Source: Jacaranda mimosifolia
Lineage: Eukaryota; Streptophyta; Magnoliopsida; Lamiales; Bignoniaceae
Direction: 5' to 3'
Assembly (NCBI GenBank): GCA_018894105.1
Contig: CM032119.1
Location: 11,425,246 to 11,489,245, forward strand
DNA: 64,000 nucleotides
The notes beneath the pieces were generated by a model. That model saw only the letters and a list, made by a program, of their open reading frames with translations. It had not been told where the DNA came from and ran no database searches. This document shows positions 35,446 through 47,474 of the stretch, one piece after another. Both the position numbers and the translations under genes were made by a program. Position 1 is the first letter of the stretch. The number at the start of each line of letters is the position of its first letter.

Positions 35446-36120
35446 TGTTCACACAAATTTTGAATTTACAAAAGAAATTACAAGACAAGAAAAATATGGA
35501 CAAAATTCAATATTTATCAAAATGAAAGTGGTTACAATCTCTCAAGACTAATTCCTTTGATTCTTCTACTTGGAATACGATTCAAGGGCTTGATGCTTAT
35601 TCTTGAATCGAGTGCGTAATTTTCTCCTAGACTTGTTGAAGAAATTATGAACTACCTTAAAATCAAGTATTTATTTTGATATCAAGATCTTCAGAATTTA
35701 ATACTTTTGAAGAAGATATAAAATCCTTGTGGTGGCAATGCTTTTTCGTGGCAAAAGCTTAAACTTGAGAGCTTGATGCTTAAATTTCTTGATGTGTGAA
35801 TTCTTTTTGATATGTGGTATGTCTCCAATACCCCTTTTTACATGCATAAATTATGGTTTCATGACTTATAGCTTGAGTTTTTCCTTGGGATTGAATACCA
35901 CTTGAAATTGGTTAATTTACTAATGGGCCATATTTAAACAAATTTTGGCCTAATTAATCAATCCAAAAAATAGATAAGATTTTTATAATTCGTCATGGGT
36001 TGCCCATTATATAAAGCCTAAATTTATTATGAACTTTAATTTAGGACTCAATTCATAGCCAATATATATTGCACTCTCAAATGATAATTTATCCTATTAA
36101 AATTTCAATGTCAATAGATA
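35446..36120 (-). repeat. Tat-1 3' LTR (inner end approximate)
   Basis: Starts at TGTTCACACAAATTTTG. The inner end is placed where the minus strand reads GAAGTGAGGG (PPT-like) followed by TATCTATTGACA. Only the first 115 bp can be checked against the truncated partner at 45289-45405. Confidence 0.55.
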
Positions 36121-36326
36121 CCCTCACTTCAATGCTCGGCGAACAATATGCCAAATGCATGTGAGGAAGACAAGAGTTGAAATAATATTTATTTTCTTCT
36201 CTGTCAAATATTTATTTATTTATTGAATTTGGCTATAGAAATGTATTAACTACCAAACAAGATTTGTCAAAACAAATATGCTATGCAACCCATCTCACTT
36301 TGTAAATCTCTAAACATGGAAACTAA
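36121..36326. other. Tat-1 non-coding DNA next to the 3' LTR
   Basis: No gene is visible. AT-rich. Confidence 0.4.
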
Positions 36327-36668
36327 GCCCATTTGGTTTTATTTTCATTTTCATTGTTTTCAAAATGTTGGAAAGTAGTTAATGCAAATGAGTTGAAAAC
36401 GAGTTTGTATTTAGATGAATTATTGAAAAAATAATGATTATGTTGTGTTTAGTATATTTTAGGTGGAGAGAGATAGAAATAATGGAATAAAGAGAGAATA
36501 TACATAGATTATTTGAAGAAGATATATATGTTATTGAGGAATGTATTTTGAAAATGAAAATAAAAATGAAAATGGTGTCGGGTGAACATGTGTAAAAAAT
36601 GATGTATTTTATTTTTAGAATAGTAAAAAAAATGTGAAAAAGGATTTTGAAAATGAAACCAAAGGGGC
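36327..36668. mobile_element. MITE family M1, inverted copy inside Tat-1
   Basis: Ends GCCCATTTGGTTTTATTTTC and GAAAATGAAACCAAAGGGGC are inverted repeats closely related to those of 81-443. The AGAGAGA-rich interior is the complement of the CTCTCTC block there. An open frame inside it is compositional only. Confidence 0.65.
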
Positions 36669-37639
36669 ACCTAGGCAAACATACACCTCCTCGCTTAGAA
36701 ACTGCAAGTTTACTTCACAACAATTGTCTCTGCGCAATCAGGACGAGTCTTTTCTTTGCCCAACCCCAACCTTTTTTTTAAACAAAACGTATGGGCCTCC
36801 GTGATCTTTCCTTTCATTGTAAACATGAGGAGAAGTGTACATTTTTTTGTATACTTACTTCCTTGGACAGCAGCAAAACCTTCTCCCCTATTTTTTAATT
36901 CAAATGTTTGGGCCCACGAGGATTCTTCAATCTCTAAAGAAAAGGAAAAAAAAAGAGAGACCAACCTTGCATCTTTCTTTGATGAGTAACAAACTAAATT
37001 TGCAGCAGCTTGAGAAGAAGATATGCTGAGCAAAATTTGGCAAATCCTAATCCCAGTAACAAAAGAGAATTTTTTTTGGCAATTTCCTTTTTGTCAGATT
37101 CTCTTCCTTCCTCTGCAGTTCGAAAAAGATGGTAATTTTCCCTTTTAAAAAGCTGCTCTCCCATCAAACAATTGAAGATATGACATCTTTTGCTATCATT
37201 GAGTGTCTATAAGAAAACTATTAGTAGTTTTTAGTTCTTTATAGTCAAGAGTGAACCAAAGCATTAATTCCTTCTTAGATTATTTGGTGTCTGTCGACTA
37301 GTTTGATCATATCAATAATATTTTTTCTTAAATTGATAAATTGGTGAGCAGTATTTCTCATGGCTCTATAACTCCATCATATAAAATTTTGCACAGTAAC
37401 TGTTTGTAAGCTTGTTCAAGTGAAAGTACCTCCATTGTATCCTTAAGTTTTTGTTACTCTCATGCAAGCTTCACAAACCTTCATCAAGAGTCGATGGTTG
37501 TACGCTATCACAACTGCAACCTATTTTATGGTTGGTTCAATCTCTCGTTCCCCCTTTTTTGGGTCAAAACGCAGCAAAAACATTATGTTACTGTTATCTT
37601 CTCTTTTAAGTTCTTCATCATTAGACAAATGACTTACTT
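36669..37639. other. Tat-1 non-coding stretch before the antisense gene
   Basis: No domain was recognised on either strand. Short open frames near 36710-37033 have no family resemblance. It may contain the promoter and 5' leader of the plus-strand gene that follows. Confidence 0.35.
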
Positions 37640-40590
37640 TTTGTTCAAAATTTCTGCAAAGCCATGAAGATAGATACCAAGAACTGTAGCGAACCAACTC
37701 CATACATCGTGATCTGGGGTAATGAGGATACTTTTAAAGTCAAAGGCATCGTCCTGTGCGTGTACCAACTTATCAGGGATGCCCAATCCTCCAAGGTTCG
37801 ATCCAACCATTCCATGCATGTTCCTGAATGGCCCGAGAGACAACCAAAAGGATGATTGATTATTCGCTTGTCCAAGTCTTGCTATTGAAATCATCACTTC
37901 ATAACATTGGAGCCATGTATGTAGAGTTCTCACTTCTGAACCACCATCTCACATCAATAAAGGCTCATGGAGAATTCCAACATCCAAGTTCGATGAGGTA
38001 TCATTTCAAAATGGCAATTGGGAGTGGAAAAAAGATGTACTAGGTCATCATGCAGACACTTTCGTCGATCCAAGATCTATGCAGCTATTCATGCCTCCAT
38101 TTTCACGTATATTTACAACAAGAATGTCTTCCAAGCATTCATCGAGCTATGGTGCCTTTCTACAAACAAATTGCACACTACTATTGGAGAACTGTTGATT
38201 TGTTTATGGGATCTTTGTGGACTTTGCAGATTGTTGATACGTGGAGATTTCTACGATGAAGTTGTCCCATCTGCCAAGGAGTTGCTTGATACCGATACCT
38301 GCCAACCTTCTTTACCTAAGCTGCAAATATCTATTTGCAGCATATAAAATGCTTTCGAAAGACTCAAATGGCGTGTCTATTTCTGACTAGATTGGATTTT
38401 AGTTTAGAAGCTCAACCAGATATGCACAACCACAAGGTCATGCCGAAAGAGACTTGTCAAACTAAGGTTATGTCACAACCTTTGTGGAAATATCAACATG
38501 TCTCTTTTATTGCACACCAAGAAATATGATGAGTCCTTTTTAATGCTAGAGATTGAAGAGGACATCTGTGACGAGACTTATTTGGTTGTTTCTCTTTCAT
38601 GTTGGTTATATAGGCTTGCTTTACCATGTTGTAAAGTTGATAAGGTATGTGTTTCTGTTTTCAAAGTTTCAAGTAAAATAGCTTGTGGTGATTGTTTTTC
38701 TTTAGTAGTTCCCGTATTGGCAAGCATTTACTGTAGTTTCACAAAAATATCTTCCTCAAAGAGCTTGAGCACGTCCACCGCCATTTTTCCTATTCATTAC
38801 TTATACAACTGGATTGACGCTATTTTCAAACACATTTTTCATCTAAACTTGAATCAGTTAGAGTTTAGAAGGTAAAATTCGCTGGAGAATATGGCCAAAC
38901 ACTTTGAACTTGCCAAGGTAGGCAAATTATTTCAAAATATTAACCCCTTAAAGCTTTAAAACTTGTGCACACAAGGGCAAATCTTAGTAACAGATGATGC
39001 AGACATATCTAATACTTATAAAGATTTTTTTGTGGCTTTACAATCCTGCTACTTGACATTTCAAAGTTGAGCAATATGCGGCGACATAGTTCTTGTCAAG
39101 ATATTCCTAGCCACCTAAAGAAGGAGATTCTTACTTGTGAGTTGGTTGAACTTTTTTGACTTTGGCAATCTTGCACTTTGTTGGGCACATCCTCTAAGCA
39201 ATTGTACTAAGTAGTGCCTCCTCATCGCCTTTGGTCACAAAGGAATATGTAAATTGGTAGGCTGAACGTTGGAAGGCTTATTCAGGGAAAAACACAAAAC
39301 TCAGTCTCAAACTTAATCAAACCACAAATATAAATCCCAAGAGACCTCAAAAGACTTCAAGACAGGGTTCCAAGGACGTCTAAGTTGCCACATCTCCCAA
39401 AGATTTAGCTATTGGTGTGGAATCAACAAAAGTGCCTTCTAAAAAGCAACGAACTCTTCTTGTGGACTTGGTTCCCAAGTTTGTCCCTACAACTGTCCAA
39501 TTGAAGGAAATGAAGTGATTTCTACCTTATCACTCTCGAATGATGAATTTAGCAACCAACACCAGTTTAAAAAGAGATCGAAGGTTCTTGACTTAGATAA
39601 TATTAGTGTGAATTCAACATTTTTTGCAGATGCTCCAAGTTCTTCATTACCTTGAAAGGAATTAGCAGACTTTTATTATTTCTTTTACATTACTGTTTTT
39701 TTTAACCATCTTATATCTCCTTTCTTTTTCTTACATTTTGCAACCTTGAGAAAGAAATCCCCATTACTTCTGAAGGCAACATGGGGTCAATAAATAGAGT
39801 CAATCCTTTTAGCTTATATGGAGAAGGTATTCCTTCCTGTCCTTTTGGTAACAATGCATCAATTATGTCTCTTTATGAAAGTCATAAAATTAATACCTTT
39901 TGCAAGTATCTAAATAACATTGCTTATTTTATTGCGGAGAAGTTTCCTATTGAGGAGAATATGCCTAAAAAATCCAAGAAGACATTTGAAGCTCCATCAT
40001 GGCCATTCCCATGTATCGAAGTTTTTGAATTTTGTCCCTGATTTATAAAGATTGAAGCTGAGAAAATATTGATCAAATTTTACTGGGAATGAAATGTCAG
40101 AAGATCATGAAAACTCTATTTGAGCAACTTTCAAGGGTAAAGCCAGCAATTTATGATTTGATCATGGAGATGAGGATATATATGAAAGATATATCATCTT
40201 TGGAGAGTCATCTAAAGTCTTCCTTTGAGGGCGCTTCCAATTACACAAAGGTCAAGTTGCATTCCATCAAGAAAGAGACACAAGCGGCTCATGAGAAAGC
40301 ACTTCTTGCACAACAAAGTCTTTTTGAATTCAAGGCAAAAGAAATTGAACGAGTTGAAGAGGTGAACGTCTTAAAAGCAGAACTACTCCAAATCAAAAGA
40401 AAAATTGAAGGCATGACTAACTAAGTTGAATAACAAAGAAGAACTTACAAGCTTATCACTCTATAAAGCTAAAGAAAACTTATCCACCATTCAAAAAGAA
40501 GTAGCCACCAAAAGGGAAGAAGTCTCGAAGTTTAACTGACAAAGAAGCTGAAGCTTTGAAGAGAATGGAGGCATTACTTGAATAATCTTG
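37640..40590 (+). pseudogene. Antisense gene of Tat-1: plant mobile domain (PMD) protein, decayed
   Basis: The plus strand, opposite to gag-pol, shows IYAAIHASIFTYIYNKNVF, FQAFIELWCLSTNKLHTT, IGELLICLWDLCGL and LIRGDFYDEVVPSAKELL (38070-38300), then GDCFSLVVPVLASIYCSF and FPIHYLYNWIDAIFKHIF (38690-38850). These follow the PMD family (MAIN/MAIL1-like 'aminotransferase-like' domain). A C-terminal coiled coil follows at 40089-40424 (LESHLKSSFEGASNYTKVK to EEVNVLKAELLQIKRKIE). Stops and frameshifts separate the parts. PMD is known both in host MAIN/MAIL1 genes and in plant transposons; here the position inside Tat-1 argues for an element-borne copy. The start is uncertain; an upstream conserved-looking MHVPEWPERQPKG segment near 37820 may belong to it. 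Confidence 0.7.
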
Positions 40591-41236
40591 TCATGATTTA
40601 GCATTCTTTGACTTGTTTGCTTCAGCATTTAGCTTCTTAGCATTTTTTTTTTCAATATAATTGATGTAAAAGAACATATATTTTCATATGCAATAAAAAT
40701 TCTTTTCTTTTCATCAATCTTTTGCTTTTTTTTCTATTTTTTTTTTGTCAAATTTTCTACAATCTTCATAGTAATGCTAACTAAGCAAGATCATGTCGCA
40801 TGCTTTCAATAATCGAATAATTAAACAAAATAGCTTAAGCTTACAAATAAAATTGGTTATCTCCAACACAAACCAAACTTGTTTAAAAATATAACTGAGC
40901 CTAGAAAATAAATTCCAAGCTGCCTACGTACCCCACCAAGAGGATCATCACATAGTTCAAAGAATTTTATTTTGAAGGGGGGGTCATACACAGTTTATGC
41001 TTATGCGGGCTAGGAGTATCATAGCTTAGCCACCCTGGGCAAGGTAAAGTATTTCTACATTTTAGCCATAAGAAATATTTTCAGTGAAATAGGATAGCAA
41101 TTTATCCACATGCACTACCATTAGTAGATACCGTACATAGTTTATAATCATGCAGATTAGGAATAGCATGTAGTTTAGGCTCGTGCATCAAGGAGCAACA
41201 TGTAGTTTAGGCTTATGTGTTAAGGAACAGACTTCT
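40591..41236. other. Tat-1 spacer between the antisense gene and integrase
   Basis: No gene is visible. Repeated ACATGTAGTTTAGGCT and GTAGTTTAGGCTTATG words near 41165-41215 form a short imperfect tandem repeat. Confidence 0.4.
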
Positions 41237-41635
41237 TTATGGATAATTGCACTTTAGAAACTTGTCATTTAAGAGGCCAATGCATAGTGTATATTTGTCC
41301 ACCAATTTGTAGGCACCGTTTATGTGAGCTTCTTTCGGTATATAAGGGCTATCCCACTTTGATATAAACCTGTTTCTTATTTGCTGGGTGATGATAATTA
41401 GCCTCCTCATTACTAGGATTAGATCCCCAACTTGAAATGATCGAGGGCAGACTTTTTTATTGAATTTTCTCATCATGCGAGCTTGGTAGCATTCAAGTTG
41501 ATATTGAGTTTCAAGCTTTTTCTTATCTTTAGAGATGTTTAAGTCAGACTTTTCATCAACAGCGACATGACAACATGAGTGTAGCTCATTAGGTTTTTCA
41601 TAGCGATGTATATTGTCTGTAATTTTTATTTCCAT
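41237..41635 (-). pseudogene. Tat-1 integrase C-terminal domain
   Basis: 132 open codons contain CYQARMMRKFNKKVCPRSFQ, VGDLILVMRRLI, KWDSPYIPKEAHINGAYKL and a final LNDKFLKCNYP, the C-terminal part of Tat-type integrase (chromatin/DNA-binding tail). No catalytic core precedes it, so the rest of integrase, RNase H and RT are gone. Confidence 0.82.
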
Positions 41636-41639
41636 TATA

Positions 41640-42990
41640 AAGCTCCACCTCTGTCACAATAAGGATCAACATTGTTCTCCACCCAGGATAGCTTGTGGTT
41701 TGCACAAAACCACCCACGATCAAGTTGTCGAACTCTCCAAGATAATGAGGGTTTGACTCTTTTATAACACTTGTATAATTAAAGCTGAAAGTAAACTCAA
41801 CTTTATTCTCAATTATGTCATTCTCATTAGACAAATATCTTATGATTCGTTGCTTCACCTTCATTGGTTTATCTATGTTGCTAATCAAAATTGAGGATTT
41901 GGCTCCACTTGGTTGAGGTAAGCAAAAGTCTGACCTTCAGCTTTTGACTCCATTTTGTCTGTCTCATTACAATTACTTTTTTTTCTTGCTTTTTCTACAA
42001 TATTACTTCCAAGTTGATTGAACACAAAACCTTAGGGACGATGACTTGTAGTAAACCTCCTATGAAGTGGTGGATTTTGATTAGCGATACCAAGTCTTTC
42101 AAAGATAAAAGAACGAGTAGTGGCAGTGCTCAGCCGATCAAATAGAGAGATATAATGATCACTTGACTTTTGACTTCCATTATGTCTATCTTTCTCAGCT
42201 ACAATATGTTGGACACTGTCGCACTTATCTTTCTTCATCACATGTATCTTGATTGGCTCACTTGGTACAAATCCCAAATCAATCCTTATCTGATCAAAAT
42301 GAAAACTTTGACTCCATAATTTTTGTTGTGCTTTGCTGAGCCCATGGATCTTCTCTCTGGTCAACTTAGGTTTCAATTCCCTTAGCTTAGATGGATTGGA
42401 GAAGTCATATCCAAACTTAGCTAACAGACTATAGGCTTTTAGATCAAACGTCCTGCAAAACTTTTAAAGTTGGGTCCCGCTAAAAGAAAATTTATCTAAG
42501 GCTCTCAAGTTCAAATCGACAATCAACATGATCAACCTTTTTTTGATAACTTGGTATTTATCCGATTCTATCTTCTTCAATTGTTTATCCCATCGTCAAG
42601 TGATGGAATGCATCCTTCAGATGACTTTCATCCTTTTTTCTAATGTGTTCGAAGGGTATATCGAAATGCTAACACATCAGGCGTTCCTTCAGATTCAACG
42701 ACTTTGCATGTCAGATTTTCAAGAACAGTCAACCTCTTAGACTTTTCATCCTCAAACTCTAGAGTCATAGGTTCCACATGTTTTTCCTCAATAGAATGAC
42801 TGCTTGAAGCTTTTAAGTGCAATGTTTCATGTACTAAGCCCGTGTCTAGATATAATTTGGCATCCACAAAGTATGACTTCATTTCAGTGAATGGCTTTGT
42901 ATTATCTTGACCTTGATTATCTTACTATTCCTTGAATACTTGAAGTATTGATGAAGGGTAGATGGAACCACTCCATTTTGTGAAGCCATG
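41640..42990 (-). pseudogene. Tat-1 linker region between protease and RT
   Basis: A stretch at 42032-42376 with GLSKAQQKLWSQ, GFVPSEPIKIHVMKK, ISLFDRLSTATTRSFIFERL and FTTSHRP matches the linker found upstream of RT in Tat elements. A further piece, FDNLIVGGFVQTTSYPGWRT (near 41700), looks like another Tat segment. RT would be expected right after it but is absent. No function can be assigned to these segments. Confidence 0.6.
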
Positions 42991-42999
42991 GTCATCTTA

Positions 43000-43400
43000 G
43001 TACCAAGTTATAAGAAGTCCTTGCATTAATGATATGAAACAGAATATCCACTTTCAATTATCCAATAGTAAAGTTTAGGCGGATCATTCTAGTAGCATGC
43101 TAGCCCCCCTTATTGAAACCTTAAATAGTCAAGCGGCTACAAGATAAGTCCTCAACTGTGATTCCCAATTGTTTCATAGTGGATTTTGGGATGATGTTAA
43201 CTGCTAATCCTCCATTGACAAGTATGCGATTAACTTTTTGATTTTACATGAATCCAGAGGCAAAGAGCGGTTGATTGTGAGGCTTCAATCCTAACAATAA
43301 ATCTTCATATGTGTAGTAGCATAACAAGAAGTAGAATGCTGGCTCTCCGCTTCGCCAGATGTAATAAATGTCATTTTGACCTTTTGTTCAAAGAATCTTG
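43000..43400 (-). pseudogene. Tat-1 protease
   Basis: The minus strand reads VNRILVNGGLAVNIIPKSTM and then QLGITVEDLS near 43170-43260, matching the Tat retropepsin (usual LVDGGSAVNI). The active-site Asp is Asn, so the protease would be inactive. Multiple stops surround it. Confidence 0.7.
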
Positions 43401-43649
43401 TAGGAAAATAATCTCCTAAAGTTACAGGATTTCGTTGGTGACTTCTTAATAAGTTTATCAGCTTGGCGTAATGAGCTTTAACCTCCCATTAACTTTGGTA
43501 GAAGATACTTGGTTGGATGTTATTTCTTTAAAAGTGATGGGTGAAGCTGGTGAATATATCTCATTTGCTTACGTCGGCTCATAGTGAGAATTCACTTGCC
43601 ATTATCTTCAATTTCAAAAATAGAACTTGTATCCAATTTTTCTTTTTCA

Positions 43650-45202
43650 TCAATTAACTCAAACAAGACTTGACCTATGCTTCCAAATTGAGACATCTTT
43701 GATGCCCCTATGAGTGGGGAAAAAACATTCTTCTACAAGCAGCATTTGCAATAGTTGTGGCACTAGCAACATTTGCATCCATTGCATCTTTAGTATCTTT
43801 CCATCTTTTGATAATGTCATCATTTTCCCTTTGACCACAAAACATTTTTCCATAGGATGACTACCAACTCAATGATACTTGCAGTATTTCGGGTGATTCA
43901 CCTTCCCAACCTTTGTAGGATGTTTAGGCTTAGGAAACTCAATCATTTTTCTCACCAATAGCTCATCAAAGATTTGAGAGATGCCAGAGTCAGGGAATGC
44001 ATACTCATTTTCTTGCAACTCTTTTAGCATAGGTTGGCACTTTTCATTTAGCTGGCATTTATCCTCTCTACTTCTTGCAAATATTTTAATAGTAGCTGTT
44101 TTAATTGCCATAGATTCCTTCGCAACAGCTTTAGTGGACTCCTCATCTTCTTTCGAGTCCTTTCTAACTTTCTTTTAATAGTTCACTGGAAAATCAGCTT
44201 CATAATTTGCAATGCTCAATTCCATGTCATGGGTTCGAGTAGCCAATTCTTCAAAACTTTGGGGCTTGGTCCCTTGGAGGATATATAGAAGCCCCAAGTG
44301 CATCTCTTGGATGCACATTTCTATTGTTGAAATTTCTGATAACTTATCCTTGAGATTCAAATTTAATGCACGCCAACGGTTGGTGTAGTAAAAATCTGAC
44401 TCATCCGTCCATTGCTTTACATTGGTAAACTCAAGCATACTTACAATTCGATGGGTGATGTAGAAGCAGTTCAAGAATTCTCTTTCTATTTCTCCCCAAC
44501 TATTAATGGATTTGGGCTCCAAGTCAATGTACCAATCAAATGCATTTCCTTTAAGTGATCTCATGAACCGCTTCATAAGGTGGTCACTATCGTTCCTGTA
44601 TTGTTGCATGTTTCCACAAGATGGGCAATATGTTGTTTTGCATTGCCTTCCACATCGAACTCTTGGAGCTTTGGTGGATGATAGCCTATTGGCATTCTTA
44701 AGGTATCCATATTGAGCTCGGATGGTGTTAGTTATCATATCTAGCAATTTTTGAATGGATAATACAGCAACGGAAGTAAAATGATTGGATTTCTACATAT
44801 GTTCATGCCTCAGTAGTGCTTCGTCCATTTGTTTCTCTTTTCCAACATGGTTCACAGAGGATGAACGATTTTGGTAGACTCCTCAATGTTCGAGTGCTCT
44901 AGTTTGCTTGTCAATTGGGCAATTTGGAGGTTTTTGTCTTCCACAATCTTTTGAAGATTAGCAATATCTTGAGACATTTGGGCAAGTTGCTCATCCACTG
45001 TAGTTGTTTCAATCTCCATCGTAGGCAGCACAACAAAAGAAGATAATTTGGAGTTGATCTCTGTAGAACTTTCTAAGTTTGAGCCATCTGATGGAGTGGT
45101 ATCAATGATCTTGCCTCTACTAGAAAAATGATCAATTGCAACAACAATATCCATAACATCTTTCTGATTGATGATGGGGACTTGATTATTCTCAGGTGTC
45201 AT
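43650..45202 (-). pseudogene. Tat-1 gag
   Basis: In order on the minus strand: an N-terminal part with a coiled coil (44852-45202; EQLAQMSQDIANLQKIVEDK), the capsid domain (44175-44747; MKRFMRSLKGNAFDWYIDLE, WGEIEREFLNCFYITHR, MHLGLLYILQGTKPQSFEEL), a linker with NEYAFPDSGISQIFDELL, and a knuckle-like VNHPKYCKYH then HPMEKCFVVK (43840-43900). This is a clear Tat-lineage gag. Stops and frame changes divide it. Confidence 0.85.
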
Positions 45203-45264
45203 GGAGTGTTCGAAAATGACAACTGAAACTTTGATTTAGGAGAAATAGATAAGAAGTAGAGATT

Positions 45265-45283
45265 GTCCCACTAGGTGTGCCAG
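45265..45283 (-). promoter_or_regulatory. Tat-1 primer-binding site
   Basis: On the minus strand, shortly after the LTR, comes CTGGCACACCTAGTGGGACA, close to the TGGCACGCC(T/C)GGTGGGAC sites of Tat-type elements. The tRNA primer is not identified. Confidence 0.65.
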
Positions 45284-45288
45284 AAATT

Positions 45289-45405
45289 TGTTCACACAGA
45301 TTTTAAGTTTGCAAAAAAAATTACAACATAAGAAAAATATGGGCAAAATTCAATATTTATTGAAAATGAAAATGGTTACAATCTTTGAAAAAATATCTCT
45401 GCAAT
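45289..45405 (-). repeat. Tat-1 5' LTR, truncated
   Basis: Matches 35446-35562 (TGTTCACACA to GGTTACAATCT) and then loses similarity. The remaining 550 or so bases of LTR are not found nearby. Confidence 0.7.
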
Positions 45406-45655
45406 TGAAGACAAGTACCTCCTATAATCGATTCTCGTGCACGCTTCATCATTGGTTTGGGAATCATTGCCTTAGAACTACCGCTTGCATCTGCCTGATA
45501 TACTGTAGATGCTAGCAGAGAATGAACCACACTTAACTGAAGACAAGGGGGCCTCAAACATCACCCAATTGGCGAAGCCTTACTGCAGTGATGTTCCCTT
45601 TACGTCTCTGGTGCAAACCTTTGTCCGCTCTCCTAGCACGATAAAAATAGATTGA
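45406..45655 (-). other. Unassigned coding-like fragment at the Tat-1 LTR breakpoint
   Basis: GC content rises sharply. The minus strand gives an open stretch (45357-45557, PKPMMKRARESIIGGTCLQL) and, just upstream in another frame, RRADKGLHQRRKGNITAVRL. The base composition resembles exon sequence more than LTR. I do not recognise the protein. It could be a captured gene fragment or part of a different element. Confidence 0.35.
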
Positions 45656-47474
45656 TCAAATCTAATTATAAAATTTCCTAATTCAAAGTGAATAGATAGA
45701 ATATGGAGTTAAGCAATATTTGAACTATTAAAGATCTAAATTCGAAATTTTAATAATTTTTTATTAAATATCTTTGCTAGGAAAGTAAATATTTTAGCAA
45801 TTCAACAATCCTAATTAAGGATGTGTCATAGAATTTCTGGATGATGCAACAGATTCAGTTTATTGTTGGCCACTAGATTGATATTTTTACACATTAATTA
45901 TTCTGAAGTTGATGTTCAATTCTATTAATGAATTTTAGGTAAGAATGAATTCTTTTACCAAATTAAGTAGCGATTCTTTTTCTATGAATATATTAAACCT
46001 TTCAGCAATGTATTTAATTATTTAACTACTCAATATTTTAGTTTATGGAAAGTATTTTTTTATTTCTGATTCAATTTGAAGTACTCAATAGATGCACCTA
46101 GGTACCTAGTATGATAACATGGGCATGAAGATTTTAAAATAAATTCAAGGAATATTTTTATCACACATGATATGAATATAGTCTTGCTTTCAGGATTGGT
46201 TAATAATTTATAAGGTTTGGAGTTTTGGATGCTTTTCCATTGTTCTTTCATTGTATGGTTTCGTCATTCTAGAGAAGCATATTTGGGGTTTGGATATTTG
46301 CTTAAAAATTGAAATTGAATGCAAATAACTGGGCTACTTGAGTTATCAAAAGAGACCATTTTTCATTTTTTAGCAACTTGAGACTTTGGTGCGAAGTTGG
46401 TTGACCATCTTCTTGTTAGTATTGTTTTTTACACACACAAGATTGTAAATTATTGCTTGTGTTTCTCGAAACCTTCTAATTTTTTAAACAAACTTCCATT
46501 TACATTTAGTAGGGTCGATTGGTGGCCCAACAGTAGAAAGGATACCATGACTTTTCCAAAATTAAGCTTTTCTGGATTTGCAAAAGCAAAAAATAATAAA
46601 TCTTTAGATAAATTACATATGCATTGATATTTTCCATCATAATAATTGAGGCCAGGCAAATGCAATCACCAAGCAAGAGTTAAATCAAGCAAAAACAAAG
46701 GTCCACATGTTTGGTGATGTTGCCCAGCACAAATCATGCAAGAAAATTCATGAAAAAAAGAAAGAAAAAAAATATTGTGACAGCAGTGTGTGATAAGCAA
46801 TGCATAATCGTATGAACTTATAATTAATAATTCACTCCTTATAGTCCGGCTGAGCCAATCAAATGGCGACCACACGTGACTAAACTCAATAATTTAATTT
46901 TAATTCAATCAGATCAAATTTAGACTAAATTAATTTTTCTAAACACAAAATATTTAGATGAATATATATATATATATCATAATTGGCCACTCAATGGGTA
47001 CAATATTATCCTATCCAAACCCATAAAATTTTAAAAATGCCTAGGCCCAGACCCATACCAATATTTGTTATGCCCATACTCATTCCCAAACATATTAAAT
47101 ATAATAAAATAGGCTTTGTAGGATCTGTATTCAAAAGTTACTCATAGAGGATGTATATTCAAAAGTTACTCGTATACGCGTACCAACAAATTATCTATTA
47201 TCCAAATACTCAAAGCTAACTAATCGACCCAAATATTAGTGAACATGGCATACTCTATGTATATCCATAAATTTTTAACACACATAAAATTAAAATATAT
47301 TTACTAATTTTTATATAAATGTATAATTTTTCATCTTTTTACTTATATCTGTTTGAATATATTCATTATTTGAAGAAAAAAATGATAAATAAGATGTTGT
47401 ATCTTTTTTTCTAAATAAAATATTAATAGAAATTATGCTTTACTAAACAAAAAAAATACTTAATATTTCCAATA
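45656..47474. other. Intergenic stretch between the two Tat elements, no gene
   Basis: AT-rich, with an (AT)n tract near 46962. At 46985-47250 words such as CCCAGACCCATACC and two copies of TATTCAAAAGTTACTC (47128 and 47155) suggest debris of a hAT-type non-autonomous element. Short open frames show no family resemblance. Confidence 0.45.

Larger units (their letters stand above)
35446..45405 (-). mobile_element. Tat-1: Ty3/gypsy Tat-lineage element with an antisense gene, pol deleted
   Basis: LTR copies start TGTTCACACA at 35446 and 45289 with parallel sequence (ATTACAAGACAAGAAAAATATGG versus its variant). The PBS adjoins the right LTR. Minus-strand gag, zinc-knuckle region, protease and linker run from 45202 to 42032. 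The integrase C-terminus follows at 41635, so RT, RNase H and most of integrase are deleted. On the plus strand between integrase and the 3' LTR is a PMD-type gene. A MITE of family M1 lies inside. The left target flank is GAGCA; the right flank is lost because the 5' LTR is truncated near 45405. Confidence 0.75.

Noticed and set aside
37634..37933. Minus-strand frame of 99 codons near the start of the Tat-1 antisense gene
   Set aside because: The plus strand of the same DNA carries the conserved-looking PEWPERQPKG stretch in line with the PMD gene, so the minus frame is taken as its shadow.
37640..40590. PMD sequence as a host MAIN/MAIL1 gene
   Set aside because: It is broken by stops and lies between the integrase tail and LTR of Tat-1 on the opposite strand, the usual place for element-borne antisense genes.
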